This document shows positions 44,476 to 56,656 of a DNA stretch of 64,000 bases, piece by piece. A model generated the notes under the pieces. That model did not search any database and was not told the DNA's origin. It saw nothing but the letters and a program-made list of their open reading frames with translations. Positions within the stretch are counted from its first letter, which is position 1. Each line of letters begins with the position of its first letter. Where the stretch lies: assembly GCA_022559845.1 (NCBI GenBank), contig CM040121.1:347422243-347486242 (forward strand). The letters run 5' to 3'. The stretch is from Amorphophallus konjac (lineage: Eukaryota; Streptophyta; Magnoliopsida; Alismatales; Araceae). The position numbers and the translations under genes are program-made.

Positions 44476-45907
44476 ATGAAAAGATCCTTGGAGGGGAGTT
44501 CCATGGAGGGGGTAGCTTATGAAGGGCCAAAGCCGGCCAGGAAGGAGCATGAAGTGCTCCAATGGCTGACCACGATCCCTCGTCATCTCAGTTCGAGCCC
44601 TTTGAGAGAGGTATGTTAGCATGATTTCATTTAAAAAAGTTTATTCATTTACTTACATAAATTTCCTCTATTTCCCCTTTCTTTTCCATCTCAGCTTCTT
44701 CCCGACTCCAGACGCTATTCCACTTTAAAGTGGATGGCTCCCATGATCCGCGCATTGCCCTTAGGAGTGACATCTATCCTGAAGTCCTGGCACCTACACC
44801 CACTCCTGGTATTAAGCCAAAATTACCCAAAACTCTCCCTTGACTGGCACAGTATCTCGGCCTTGGTAGAAAATCTGGCATCCTCAAACGTTCATGTTTC
44901 CATCTTTTGAGGCCACTATCCTACTAGAGGAGGTAGAGACCTATTTTTCCCTCCCTAGGTCTAAGGTGGGTGAGGAAGACTTAGTGTGTCACATTGTTGC
45001 CCCTATTGACCCTAGGCTTATCTTGGGAGGGTTTATACCAGATAGCAGGGACATCCATACCTTTATAGGCCCACGTCAGATCCACCTTCTTCCTCTTAGC
45101 CAGTGGGTAGTTGAACATTGTAGGAATAGGTGTGGGTGGGATGAGGCCATAGCCAAGGCCGCGTCTATTTGCTTGTGTGGGGCTATCTTGTTCCCCTCAG
45201 TTGACCATGTACTAGAGACTCCTATCCTTAGTACCATCAGTGGCCTGTGGTAGGGTATTTCTATTTCCCATGCCGTCCTTGCTTACTTGTACGATGGCCT
45301 TACCTCAGCAGCTCTAGGAGGTCCTCTCTTTGGTTTTATGATACTTTTAGAGTGCTGGATGGGTGTTAGGATGAAATTCATTCATAAGGAGGATGTCACT
45401 TCAGCCAGCCGGATCTTCGGGAGCCACCCCCTCTTTTTCATAGGCGGCGCCTTCGGGTTCTCTCCATAGGTAGAGTACAGGACAACAAAGAAGAAGTCCA
45501 GGGACAAGTGGCGACTGTACATCAACAGGCTGCCCCTGGATTGGTTCGTGATGCGCCCTGACTTCCTCCGCAACACCACCGTCAGGGTACCTAGGAGGTC
45601 GGGCTTGGATCTGAGGCTTGTGAGCGATACTGCACTGGCGATGTACAGCCCGCACCGGTGCTACCTACAGGTTGGACTGCCCAGGACTGTTCTATCAGCA
45701 CTACCCCACCTTCCTGTACTACAGGCGAGGAGGATCGGTACAGAGGAGGACGAGCAGGCGGTCAGGAGTGCCCTGATCATGTGGGAGGTGAGCAGGGTGC
45801 TTACCCTTCTAGCGAAGGTTGCAGAGATTCCGGCAACACGCCAGGCTTACGTTAGAGAGCTGAGAGAGATACGTCCCCGTGGGGATGCCCAGCAGAGGAC
45901 TGAGTGA
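44476..45907 (+). pseudogene. Unrecognised spliced gene in element D (antisense to D)
   Basis: ATG 44476; exon 1 ends GAGAG|GTATGT at 44610; 84-base intron; exon 2 begins after CATCTCAG at 44695. After about 65 codons the frame shifts by one base near 44893, then runs to 45907 with TAG codons at 45251 and 45467, both readable as former CAG. The product would be about 450 residues, with helical segments (ATILLEEVETYF, LALLAKV-like C-terminal helix) and no domain I recognise. It may belong to the retroelement-associated families related to mobile-domain proteins. AATAAA lies about 65 bases after the stop. Confidence 0.65.
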
Positions 45908-47467
45908 TTTTCCTTTTCTTTCAAGATGTGGATGTAGAGACTTATGCTTAGAGAGTTTGGCATGTGAATGAAATAAATTTAGTGATTTGATTGATTTGAG
46001 CTTGGTTTTTCTTTATGCGAAATTGAATGAGCTTGGAATATGACTTCAAAATGCACACGGTCACGGACTGACTGAACCTTCAACTTCAACCTGCCCCTGC
46101 ACACACACAAACAAAGAAAACAGATTAAATCTATTTTTAGGCTTAACTCCTTGCCTGTAGCAAGTTAGGAAATGACCAGTTCTTGATTTTTGGTCAAGGG
46201 GGTAAGCCTTATTAAATAGACAAACAACAAATGACAAATGAATGCAATGCATGCCATCAATGCAAATCACGATAATGAAAATCTTTTTGTGATTTTGAAA
46301 ATGTTCGGATTTTTTTGGGTTTTAAAATATTTTGGTTTTTTGGATTTTAAAATATTTTATTTTTTTGGATTTTAAAATATTTGATTTTTTTATTTTGAAA
46401 TATTTGATTTTTCTGGATTTTGAAATATTTGATTTTTTTTGGATTTTCAAATATTTGATTTTTTTAGATTTTAAAATATTTGATTTTTTTGGATTTGAAA
46501 ATATTTGATTTTTTGGATTTTGAAATATTTTATTTTTTGGATTTTAAAATATTTAGTTTTTTTGGATTTTGAAATATTTGATTTTTTTTAATTTTAAATA
46601 TTTGATTTTTTTTTTGTTTTGATTTTTTTGGATTTTGAAATATTTGATTTTTGGATTTTAAAATACTTGATATTTTTTTTGGATTTTGAAAGCTAGCCCA
46701 AACCCGACGACGGAGAGCCTCACATTTCACTAGGGGTCTCCTAGATTCAACGTGCGTTACAAGTGACCGGCCATAGCTGGGGCCCAATTTCGCTTAACGG
46801 TGCCTCTACCGAGACCATACCCGGGGTGGGATCCATTCCTTAGAAAATAAAAGAGAATTTGATAAAAAAGCTGGCGATAGGTATAGAGGTTTTTAGGGCT
46901 TGAGTTCTTCTCACGACACCCTTTTCAAAGAATTTTTGGTCTGTTACGCCGGGACTTTGTGTCCGTCATCGAACCTAGATCCGCTCTAGGCACGCATACG
47001 ACCGGGCTCATAACGTCTCGCGGAGAAACTGTACTGCCACTCTTGCCATGCCTAGCTTCATTGTTGTGGGGTCTTTTAGACTTTTGAGCTTCGAGCATTG
47101 GATGAGTTTTTAGCTTTGTCTTTGATTTTGCCCCTTGTCTCCATATATTTTTCTTCTTTTCTTTTGCTCTTACAATTGCAGAGTAAGGTCATAACGGACT
47201 GCCCCTATTTGAGACCTCTTTTATCGGGGGGGTCCAGATCAGTTCTCGCCCCCTTATTCATCACTTTCCCCTATTTTCATCCGAGAGAGGAGAAAAAACA
47301 AAGATTTTCACTTTCCCTAAAGCATGGCCAAGGGAGAAACGGTGTTGCGCAGAAAGAAGAGAACAGAACCATGGGGGGGTCGTGTAGTGTGTGTATGTTG
47401 AACCGGGGGTCTCCCTTCATGATCAAATAGAGGAATACCCCGCTACCGGGCCGTTGCTGGCTTGACT
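45908..47467. other. Element D 3' noncoding region
   Basis: Contains the likely 3' end of the 44476 gene (AATAAA near 45972), an AT-rich repeat (46280-46690) and a block of about 780 bp between the repeat and the integrase stop. In the latter I see a GC-richer segment (46695-46830) and a C/T-rich segment (47100-47280) but no gene. Confidence 0.6.
46280..46690. repeat. AT-rich tandem repeat, unit about 24-26 bp
   Basis: About 15 degenerate copies of TTTTTGGATTTTGAAATATTTGAT with varying T-run length. Short open frames rich in Lys, Asn and Ile on the minus strand are artefacts of it. Confidence 0.92.
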
Positions 47468-48572
47468 CTATGCATAAAAATATTTTAAATATAACCTATT
47501 CCACAGATTCGGCAATTCTTCACCTTCAACGTTAATTAAACGATATGCGTTACCCTGATAGACTTCCTTAACTACAAACGGCCATTCCCAGTTGGGTTGC
47601 AGCTTAGACCTAGGACCTGCTGATCTGATAAATTAGCGTTTCAAAACCATGTTACCCACTTGAAATTTTCTTTCAATAACCTTCTTTTGAAAATACCGCG
47701 AGACACGTTTTTGATAAACCGAGACGTGATTGGCTGCATTAAGCCTCTTCTCGTCTAAGAGTTCCAGTTGGACTAGCAACGCCTCTCGACGCTCATCGAG
47801 ATTAAGTTCTTTGTCTAGCTACACTCTTATGGAAGGGATCAAGATCTCGTACGGGAGTACCGCCATCATCCTATAGGTGAGAGCAAAAGGGGTTTGCCCC
47901 GTGGGAGTACAGACGGAGGTGCGATAAGCCCATAGAGCTTCTATCAGTTTATCGACCCAATCAGCAAATTTGTGTGACTCGCATGTTTTCTTAATGATTT
48001 TTAGAAGGGTTTTGTTCGTGACCTCAGCTTAGCCATTTCCTTGAGGGTAGTATGGTGATGAATGATGCAATTCAATATTAAATTTCTTACAGAGGTCTCG
48101 AAGTTCTTGAGAAACGAATTGAGGTCCATTGTCAGTGACGATATCACTTGGCACTCCAAACCGTGAGATGATGTTCTTGAGGATGAAGCGGCATACTGTG
48201 GTGGCTTTGATCTCTGCATAAGCTTCAGCTTCTGCCCACTTGGTAAAGTACTCTGTAGCAGTCAGAATGAAGGATTTCTGTTTAACTTGAGCATTAGGGT
48301 CACCAAGTGATCCAATGATATCAAAGGCCCACATCGAAAATGGCCAAGGAGCAGAAAGAGGATGAAGAGAAGAAGCCGGAGCATGGATTTTGTTGGCATG
48401 AAGTTGGCATTGAAGACACCTACGGACATAGGTGGAACAGTCTTCTTCTAGGGTTGGCCAGTAATAGCCATGCCTAAGAATCTTCTTCGCCAATGCCTGC
48501 CCATTTACGTGCCCTCCACACTCACTGGAGTGAGCTGCTTCTACTACCTTCCAAGCTCATCGTCATCCAAAC
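47468..48572 (-). pseudogene. Element D integrase
   Basis: Minus-strand frame joined to RT/RNase H by a one-base shift near 48560. It shows the zinc head (HSSECGGH...CLQC), the core Asp in AFDIIG, Asp in TDNGPQF and the Glu after PQGNG. A C-terminal domain reaches the natural stop at 47468-47470. In-frame stops: TAA 48029-48031, TAG 47819-47821 and TAA 47633-47635, all explicable as former CAA or CAG. No chromodomain. Confidence 0.88.
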
Positions 48573-50680
48573 ACCTCATTAGAACTCCATTAAGAGCCCG
48601 CCTATACAATTCTCCTGCAATAATCGTGTATTTGGAGGCGACTCTTCTAATGGCATTACGCTGCTCGGCATTTGCCGTCTCGGGAAAGGAACCATGCCGG
48701 CAATACTGCTCTATCTCGTGATACCACGGAAATTCCTCTTCTTCTATAATCTCCTCAAGCTCAGTTAATGAAACTTCTTTCAAATCTTCCTTCTCAGCTC
48801 TCTTCTCCACAGCCTTCCTAAGGGTATCGAACCAAGGATCCTGGAGAGATGGGGCATCCATCCGCTGAACCACAATGGTCTCGGTGGAATGACTAAGTGG
48901 GAAGGAAAGGGAAGAAGCAAGCGATGCAAGTGCATCGGCCAGAATGTTCTGAGAACGAGGAGTATGAATGTAGATGAGCTTGCAAAATTGCCTAGCCAAG
49001 AGCATGACCAAATCTTGATAAGGCTTGAGTTTGGCGTCACGAGTGCGGTAAGTTGTCAAAACTTGACGCAGCACCAATTGAGAATCTCCTATGATGTTAA
49101 GGTATCGCGCGCCCATGAGGTAGGCGTGCTTCAGACTCGCAAAGAGAGCCTCATACTCGGCTATGTTATTTGTGGCAGGAAAAGAGAGTTGATAAGTGAT
49201 AGGGACGGTCACTCCTTCCGGAGTGAGGAGAACAGCCCCGATTCCACGGCCTTGAGAATTGAGAGCACCATCGAAATGAAGAGACCAAAAAAGAAGATGA
49301 GTGATTACAGCCAAGTGTTCATCAGGAAACTCATCTTGGATTGAATCAAAGCGAGGGATAGGAGAATGAGCGAGGTGTTCAGTAATCGCGTATCCCTTGA
49401 TCACTTTCTGAACAACGAAGGTGATATCAAATTGGGAGAGAAAGCTCTGCCAGCGAGCTAATCGGCTAGAAAGGACAGGCTTTTCTAAGAGGTAACGAAT
49501 TGGGTCCATTCTAGAGATCAGCTTAACCTCATGGACAAGGAAATAGTGTTTAAGTTTTTGAGCTACCCACACTAATGCTGCGTAGGTCTTCTCCATGGCA
49601 GTATACTTAGATTCAACAGGGTTGAACAACCTTGAAAGGTAGTATGTCGCCCTTTCCCTTCCCTCATCATCCACCTGAGCCAGAACAGCTCCTAGGGAGT
49701 CATCAATAACAGAAATGTATATGATCAGGGGTTTCCCAGGGACGGGTGGTTGCAAAACGGGGGGATTAGAAAGATATACCTTAAGATCCTCATATGCCTT
49801 CTGACATTGTTCATTCCATTGAAACTTAGCTCCCACCTTAAACAATTCATAGAATGGGCGGCATCTTTGCGAATGTTGAGATATGAACCTTCTAATGAGT
49901 TGCAAGCGCCCAATCAAACCCCTGAGTTCAGTGATGTTCTTAGGCGGCGCCATCTCCGTAACTGCCTTTGCTTTATTTGGATCAATCTGAATCCCCCATT
50001 TACTAACTATAAACCTAAGCAATTTCCCTGATGCGACTCCAAATACACATTTCTTTAGATTCATCTTCAATTTGTACTCCCTAGCCCTTTGCAACACTTT
50101 GGCTAGAATGGCGGGGTGCTCTTCTTTGGACCTCGACTTTACCAGGATATCGTCCACATAGGTTTCCATATACACATGCATCATGTCGTGGAAGATAGCC
50201 ATCATTGCCCGCTGGTACGTGGCACCTGCATTCTTTAATCAAAACGGCATAACGACATAGCAGTACGTGCCCCACGGCGTGGTGAAAGAGGTCTTCTCTT
50301 GATTCTCGGGAGCAAGACGCATTTGATTGTAACCAGAATACCCATCCATGAATGAGAGGGCCTCATACCCAGCCGTCTTATCCACCAACACGTCAATGTG
50401 AGGAAGCAGGAAATCATCCTTCGGACATGGTTTATTTAAGTCCCTGAAATCAATATAGATCTGAATTTTTCCATCTTTCTTCATTACCGGGGCTATGTTC
50501 GCCACCCATTGCGGATATAGAACAACTCTAATTATGCAACTTATCGACTTCTTCCTTTATCCTCAAGGCCATTTACGGGTGGAACCTTCTTGCCTTTTGT
50601 TTAACGGGTGTTACCCCTAGTTTAAGAATAAGTCGGTGTTTAATAAACGTGGGGTCAAGACCCGGCATGTCCTCATAGGA
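48544..50680 (-). pseudogene. Element D RT, RNase H and second RNase H
   Basis: The RT palm (IYIDFRDLNKPCPKDDF), MPF with a TGA at 50239-50241 instead of the usual Gly, then NAGATYQRAM and the catalytic YVDD box, both Asp present. RNase H follows, then a second archaeal-type RNase H (LHFDGALNSQG, NNIAEYEALF, GDSQLVLRQV, QNILADALASLASS), the Tat-lineage mark. There is a frame break near 50525 before the RT palm and a run of stops at 48544 leading into integrase in another frame. Confidence 0.9.
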
Positions 50681-51641
50681 CTAGGCAAATGAATCGATGT
50701 ACTCCCTCAAAACCTTGATCAGCTCTTCTTCAATCTGAGGAGGGAGATTGGCAAAAACAATTATAGGCCTGGGGTCCTCTTCCGTTCTAAGGTTGATCTC
50801 TTTAGTGGGCTCATCAACTTCCGTTGACGGTTCAACAAATCTCTTTAATCCCTGTGCGTACAGATCGGCAGTGTCATCCACATTGCCTTCCTCATCATCG
50901 GCTAGGTCCTTCTCATCTATGACTTCATATACACCTAACCCGTCATTGCTCCACACCCCTTCTAATTCCTCGTCATCTTCTAAAACAATTGCGGTCTCTA
51001 CAAACTCAAGACATTTAAGAAGGCTATGACATCTCTGGGCTAAATCTTGGAGGAACCTATCTGGGACGGATGTAGAATGACGCACCACAGGGTGCGCCGC
51101 AGATGTGGATGGGCTGACTAAACTAGAACTAGATTCTACCCCAACTAATTCTACCAACCTAGGAGACTCTGCAGAATGTACATTTAACCTAGGAGACAAG
51201 AGATCTACTAGGAAAGGAGCAGGGGTCTCGTCCCCCTGGGAAGACGGGCAGAACATAGCGTAATCCTCCATTGACACCTCCGTTTTAAAATTGGCATTTT
51301 TTTTGGAGGTCGGAGGTGATCATGCAACAGAAAGAAGAAGATGGGGGTAGAGGGAGTTGCATAGGAAATAGATCGGGGAAGATGTAATCGAAGAATGGGT
51401 CGAAAGATGAAAACCAGATTTTGTGGAGTTGGGCAGTGGGGGAAGGAGGAGTAAACAGGGTTGATAAATCAATGGGTGGGCAGCGCCCACATGCACATGG
51501 CACAAACAGAATTTCAGGTGGTCTTTCCGTGAAGTACGGGTCGACCATAATCGGAGGGGAACGGGGAACAAACCCCAATTGTTGAAACAAGGAGGCTAGA
51601 TGGCATGGAGACAAAGAAAAGGTAGTGATGGAGCTCCCCAC
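50681..51641 (-). pseudogene. Element D spacer between protease and RT
   Basis: Two minus-strand open parts in different frames: 51641-51285 (weak similarity, Pro/Ser/Phe-rich) and 51277-50681 (acidic, ending IKVLREYIDSFA before a TAG where the family has Trp). A frameshift near 51296-51304 lies in an eight-T run. In Tat elements this spacer links protease to RT; its role is unclear. Confidence 0.7.
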
Positions 51642-51653
51642 CTCCCGCGGCCT

Positions 51654-52826
51654 TCATTGCACTAGCTCAGTCGGAGAATGCTTCACCAGCTGCATCTCCA
51701 TCTTCTTCGGGCAAGCTTTTTCTTCTTGGAATAGCTTCTCAAAGCAACTGCAAAAGTCTTCCATGTCACCCACCAGCCCCCTCGGTCGCGGTGGTGGGTC
51801 AGCAACAACATGGGCGGCATCAGTCTTCACGTCGGAACAGGACGGCGGCTTCTTCAAAGTACCTGGCTGTAACGGGCCTTTTACAAAGTGTTGATGGTAG
51901 TCCCACGTCAATGGCTCGGAGTCTCCCAGTATGGACAGTGCTGACTCCCGGTAGCCAAGGCCTCTCCGGCCCATCTTTCTGCCTTTAGGGACGGGCTTAG
52001 TCCGCCCCTGCAATTGTGCACCGAGGCCCAAGCCCGGCTGATAGCCCAACTTTAAAATCATATGCCATCCTTTTGAATCTCTGATCTTGGACTTGATTTT
52101 GACATTCACTGGCGCAGTAGCGGGCTTGCGTGACGCATATGCCCATGGGTAGTTTAAGTCCATAACTGAAAGGACTGGCCTGTTGCTCGGCCACAAAGTG
52201 GGAAGAATCTTATCTGCAATTGGATCAACTGACTGGATGGTGGAGATACTTTTCACCTTAACTACCCGGTCTTGGAATGGGAACTTAAGGCATTGGTGGA
52301 AAGTTGAAGGCACAGCATTCAAACTATCTATCCATGGACGACCCAGAATTGCCTTGAACATTGGGTCTATGTCCAGTACATAAAACTCCACATCCATCAC
52401 TAAAGGCCCTAGCTCGGCCTGAACTGTCACGACCCCATGGCAAACTCATCTGGAGTTATCATATGCCGCAATCATGGTCAGCGTTGGTCTAAGCATATCT
52501 TCTGGAATGTTGCAGGCACGCAGTGTACTTAGTGGACACACATTTATCGATGCCCCCGTGTCCACTAGGGCTGACTCAACTGCCACTTTGTTCAAGGAAA
52601 TAGAAATGCAGAGTGGCATCTGCCGTGCCTCTAGGGGTGCCAGTTCTGACTCAGAGAATGAAATGGAAGGCCCCCTCGTGATAGTTGCCAACACTGACGG
52701 CAAACTGTCTATCACCACGTCCTCGCTAACCATAACCTTCTGTAGAAAAGCCTTGAGGGCGTCCTTATGTAGCGTGGACCTTTTAATCAACTCCAGAACT
52801 GATATCATGGCCGGCATCCGATCCAA
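51654..52826 (-). pseudogene. Element D protease and G-patch-like domain
   Basis: The protease signature ALVDTGASINVCPL lies near 52530-52570. A TGA at 52446-52448 splits the protease; the frame resumes with the flap and ILGRPWI. At 51951-52070 there is a 40-residue Gly-rich segment (GWHMILKLGYQPGLGLG, then RRGLGY) with the spacing of a G-patch, a domain known after the protease of some retroviruses and in some plant gypsy polyproteins. Ends at a TGA at 51654. Confidence 0.8.
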
Positions 52827-53910
52827 GTGCTGTATACTTCATGCCGGGCACGGGGTCTACTTCTTCTACTTCGACTGTTGAGGAAGGAACTTGAGGGTTG
52901 GGTGTAGATGCACCGGGGAACGGGTAACTTCTATGGAATGGACGCCCGCTCCGGAGGGCGCATTGTCGTGCCGACACGGCATCAGATGGACTCCCGATTG
53001 GCCCAGCAGGGTAAGGGGAAGGGGTGGAAATGGGGGTGAGGGTGGCGGAGGCTGGCCTGGCGGGCCCTGGCGGAATGATGATCGGCGAAGGGTTAAATGG
53101 AGGGGTAATGATGGAGGGTATGGCGGGTGATGGTGGAAGGGTTGGCGGAATGGTGAGGAATGTGGTGGGTGCAATAGGTGATTGGGAGAGGACAAGGGGT
53201 GGAGCGGTGGCCATGGTGGTGGGCCGGAGAATGGAAGGAATAGAAGGTGCAGAAAAGTTGGTGTGGTGTAAGGCCAAGTGGTGAGTGGGGGTCTCATCAT
53301 CAAAAGACCACCCAGCATTAGGGGCTGGGCGGTGGACTACATTCACTTGAGCCGGCGCCGGCGGCTGTTGTTGTTTTTGAGGAGCAGGTGAATGTTCTGG
53401 CATGGGATTCTGATGAATCCTGAGGTCTTGGTGTTGTTGTTGCTGCTGTGGAGGTTGTTGTTGTTGGAGAGGTTGCTGGAATTGTTGTTGCTGAGGCGTC
53501 GCCTGCTGCGGCCTGGCTTGTCTTCTTCTTTCTTTTATGTCTTCAATCGATTTGTGTATTTGGGCCCAATCAATCCTCTGACCCTCATGCAGATCATACA
53601 CCAGATCTCTGAACTGGTAGCATCTCTCTATGGTGTGCCCGGGCTGCCGATGGTATATGCAATACCTTGACTGGTCAACTGCCGGATTCCAATTCTGACG
53701 CTCCGGAGGCAATTGAATGTCACCAATGTACATCAAGGCCGAAAAGATGTCAGGGAGTGTTTCTAGAAGTGGTGGGTAATTGACTCTCTTGGGTCCCGGC
53801 CGAGCAGGCCCATAACCACCAGGAGGAGGGACGTTATGGTACTGGGGTGGCTATTTAGACTGTGGTGGTGGAGATGGTTGTTGTGGGTGCTGATGAGCTT
53901 GGAAAGTGGG
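52783..53910 (-). pseudogene. Element D gag, C-terminal part with zinc motif
   Basis: Same frame as the capsid part; a TGA (53911-53913) and a TAG (53851-53853) lie before it. It includes the Tat zinc motif CIYHRQPGHTIERC (near 53610-53655) followed by a Gln-rich and Pro-rich tail. A one-base shift near 52810 moves the frame into the protease part. Confidence 0.85.
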
Positions 53911-55386
53911 TCAGGGAGCTTGTGGAGCGGAGAACTGGGGGTTGCGTGGGAGTTGCTGGAAACGGGGTGAAGCGGGCTGGTTAGGGAATTGAACAGCCTG
54001 GACCTGCTCATTAGTTTGTACTCCCTCAGTAACTGGGCCTTGGGACTTTCTAGTGGTTTTGGATTTCTGGGCCTCGAACAATGAATGAATGGGGGAGTCC
54101 TTGAACTGGGTTTGTATGAATCGGGCCCGACTGTACAACTGGTGCATGTTAGATATATTGTTCATTGCCAAGATATTCCAGAACGTCAGAGTGGCATTAT
54201 GGATTAACAACTTGACTTTTTCTTCCTCCGAGATCTGCCCGGGCACACGCGAGGCCATCTGCCTCCATCGATCTGCATATGCCGCAAAGTCCTCATCTGG
54301 CTTCATTTTTTCTGCAACTAAGTCTGTAAAAGAATACTCGGGACCAACCCGATCCTGAAATCTCTGGATAAACTTCTCCTTCACGGTCTTGAAACTCTCT
54401 GCCTCCTCCAGAGGCAAGGTGTAGAACCATTCAAGGGCGACCCCGTCCAAGGATCGGCGGAACAAATATGCCATCAAGCGGTCGTCGTGTTGGAACTGCG
54501 TCGATTCATAGAGGAACTCCTTGACATGAATAAACGGGTTGCCATTCCCGTCATACTTCCGGTACACGGGGAGCTTAGATTGGGGAGGAAAGTGAATGTC
54601 CCTGAAGTTAGGAATGGGGACATCAGCTAGAGACTGCTGGCCAACCCGCTTGTGGAGGAGGTCAATTTGCTGCTGCATGGCAGCCCATTTGTCAAGAAGT
54701 TCCCGTTCCCGGGAAGGAGGAGATACGGCAGGAAAGGCAGATCTAGAGTATGGAGCCGAAGGATAAATTGACTGAGGGGGCAGCCCATAAGATGGATAAT
54801 GGGCCAGGGAAGGGCCCATATTCGCATGAGCCAATTAGGCAGCCCCTGGTTGCAGACGGACAAAATCAGCCGGGGCCATAAGGGCCTGCGGCGCTGGAAA
54901 GATGGTGGTGTAAGGATCAACATAAGGACTGGAGGGGATCTGAGTCTTCCCCTTATCAAGTGGCTGATGGGCCGAGGTGGAAGCCTGGCCCGCTTCCACA
55001 ATGGGGAACCGGAGAACCTAAGGATGGATCGGAGTGAGATCAATGGGGGCCAAAGAGGTGGCCCCTAATCTGGCATCCGAAAATGTAGTGGCGGTAGTAG
55101 TCACACCATGAGAAGGAACTGAAGATGGAGCATTCGCCCCCTACAGAGCTTGTCGAATAAGGTGAAGCTGGGTCGGATCAAGCTGGGCCATCATGTTAAG
55201 AATCTGATTAGCCGAATTTTGTGAAGAGGAACCAGAAAGGGAGGGCTGAGAGCCCTCGATGACAATGGTCGGGAGAGGAGGGGCAGTCCCCTCTCCCCCC
55301 TACACATGGGTGACCCTAGGCGGGTCCTCGAGAAGTCCCTGAGGGAGAGAATCCTCAAGGGAATGGGAGAAGTTGCAGGATGACAT
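53911..55386 (-). pseudogene. Element D gag, N-terminal and capsid part
   Basis: The likely start is ATG 55384-55386. The capsid domain (YRKYDGNGNP... ALEWFYTLPL... FIQRFQDRV... YADRWRQMASR) is clear. The N-terminal third is in the same frame but has TAG at 55300, 55141 and 55018 and TAA at 54835; each needs only one C-to-T change from a Gln codon. No frame change occurs within this part. Confidence 0.87.
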
Positions 55387-56630
55387 GGTGGGTGATGAGT
55401 CGAACAGGGGATTAAGATATGAATAGAAATGCGAACTGCCCCTAGGAGATGATCCTGAGGGTGTGAAGCAACTCCACATACACTAGAGCACCTAGGAAAA
55501 AGAAGCAAACAAACCTAACCAAGATCTAAACAACAATCAAGTAATGCACACGAGAGGGAAGGGATGAGAAGAGAGACCACCAAGTAAACACCCAAATTAT
55601 AAATGATGCGCGACATATTTTATGAATCTTTCCTCTTAGGACCTTAGTGGATTGATTAAGATGTGAGTTCACTCAACCAGGAGGTACCTAACCAGAGTGG
55701 GAAATGGGGAACTGGCTGACTCTAAAGGGACTCTCTCTCTCCCTAATGCAAACCCTAGACTGGGGGTGGTAGGGTACAACCTGCCCGACGTCCGTGTGGG
55801 AATCCACGGCTCACGGGGACTTTCGGTGGTCCTCAGCAAGGTCCCCTAGTCGGCTCCAATGAATATGGAGACGAGAGGAAACCTTACCTCGGTAGGAATG
55901 CAACTACTAATGAAGAGTGTGTATGATCCTAGGTGCACCGGAGTGCATGCAAGAGTCTAGCCTAGAAACTAGCAAGCAATGGCAAACAAGTATGATGAAT
56001 AGAACACATAATGACGCAGCAACAAGGAACAATCAAGGGAGACCAAAATCAGCACCAAATATCATGACAAAAATATGACATGGAAAAGAAAATGAGACTC
56101 GGGTGCACTGTAGCACGGGAAGAACGGTCTCTGGGAGACCGCACAGGGAGGGCGACGGTCCAGTGAGGACCGTTCAACAGTAGGGGGTAGTACGACTAGC
56201 AGAATGATGAAATGAACCAAACGATGAAATGAACAGAGGCAGGGAGGTAGGACGTACATGGATGAACGGTCTAACACAGACTGTGGAATCTCTTGGACGG
56301 ACCTGCAGAAACCGCAGAATGCCAATGAAACTAACAGTGTCAAAGATAGAGATGTACCTGAGCCTGGAATTGGAGCGGCCTGTAGCAAACCGTAGGAGTG
56401 TTGTACGGGCAGTATAGGACTGTTGGAAGCAACAGGGTGGCAGAAGGGATGACGCTGTTTGCAGCGAAGAGCGGTGCGCCTTCAGCCGCAAAATGTATGG
56501 ATGGCTATGGGGGAACCGCGCAAATTCTAGAGCTCAGAAACCAGAAAAGGTCGACCTGAAACCACTCAAGAATAAGAACTAACAAAGCAAGAAGAGGGTC
56601 AGCAAGCCACTAACACAATAGGCACTAGGT
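55387..56630 (-). other. Element D 5' leader
   Basis: About 1.25 kb between primer site and gag without a gene. The part 56110-56300 is rich in short inverted motifs of the type CGGTCTC...GAGACCG and CGGTCC...GGACCG. Confidence 0.65.
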
Positions 56631-56648
56631 GTCCCACCGTGATCGCCA
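56631..56648 (-). other. Element D primer-binding site
   Basis: The minus strand reads TGGCGATCACGGTGGGAC about eight bases inside the LTR. The TGGCGA...GTGGGA form is common among Tat primer sites. I do not assign the tRNA. Confidence 0.7.
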
Positions 56649-56656
56649 AAAAAGTG

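Noticed and set aside
41006..48000. Search for the left LTR of element D
   Set aside because: No copy of the TGTTGACA/TGTCAACA-bounded LTR with a polypurine tract was found; it is presumed to lie beyond element C, off-window.
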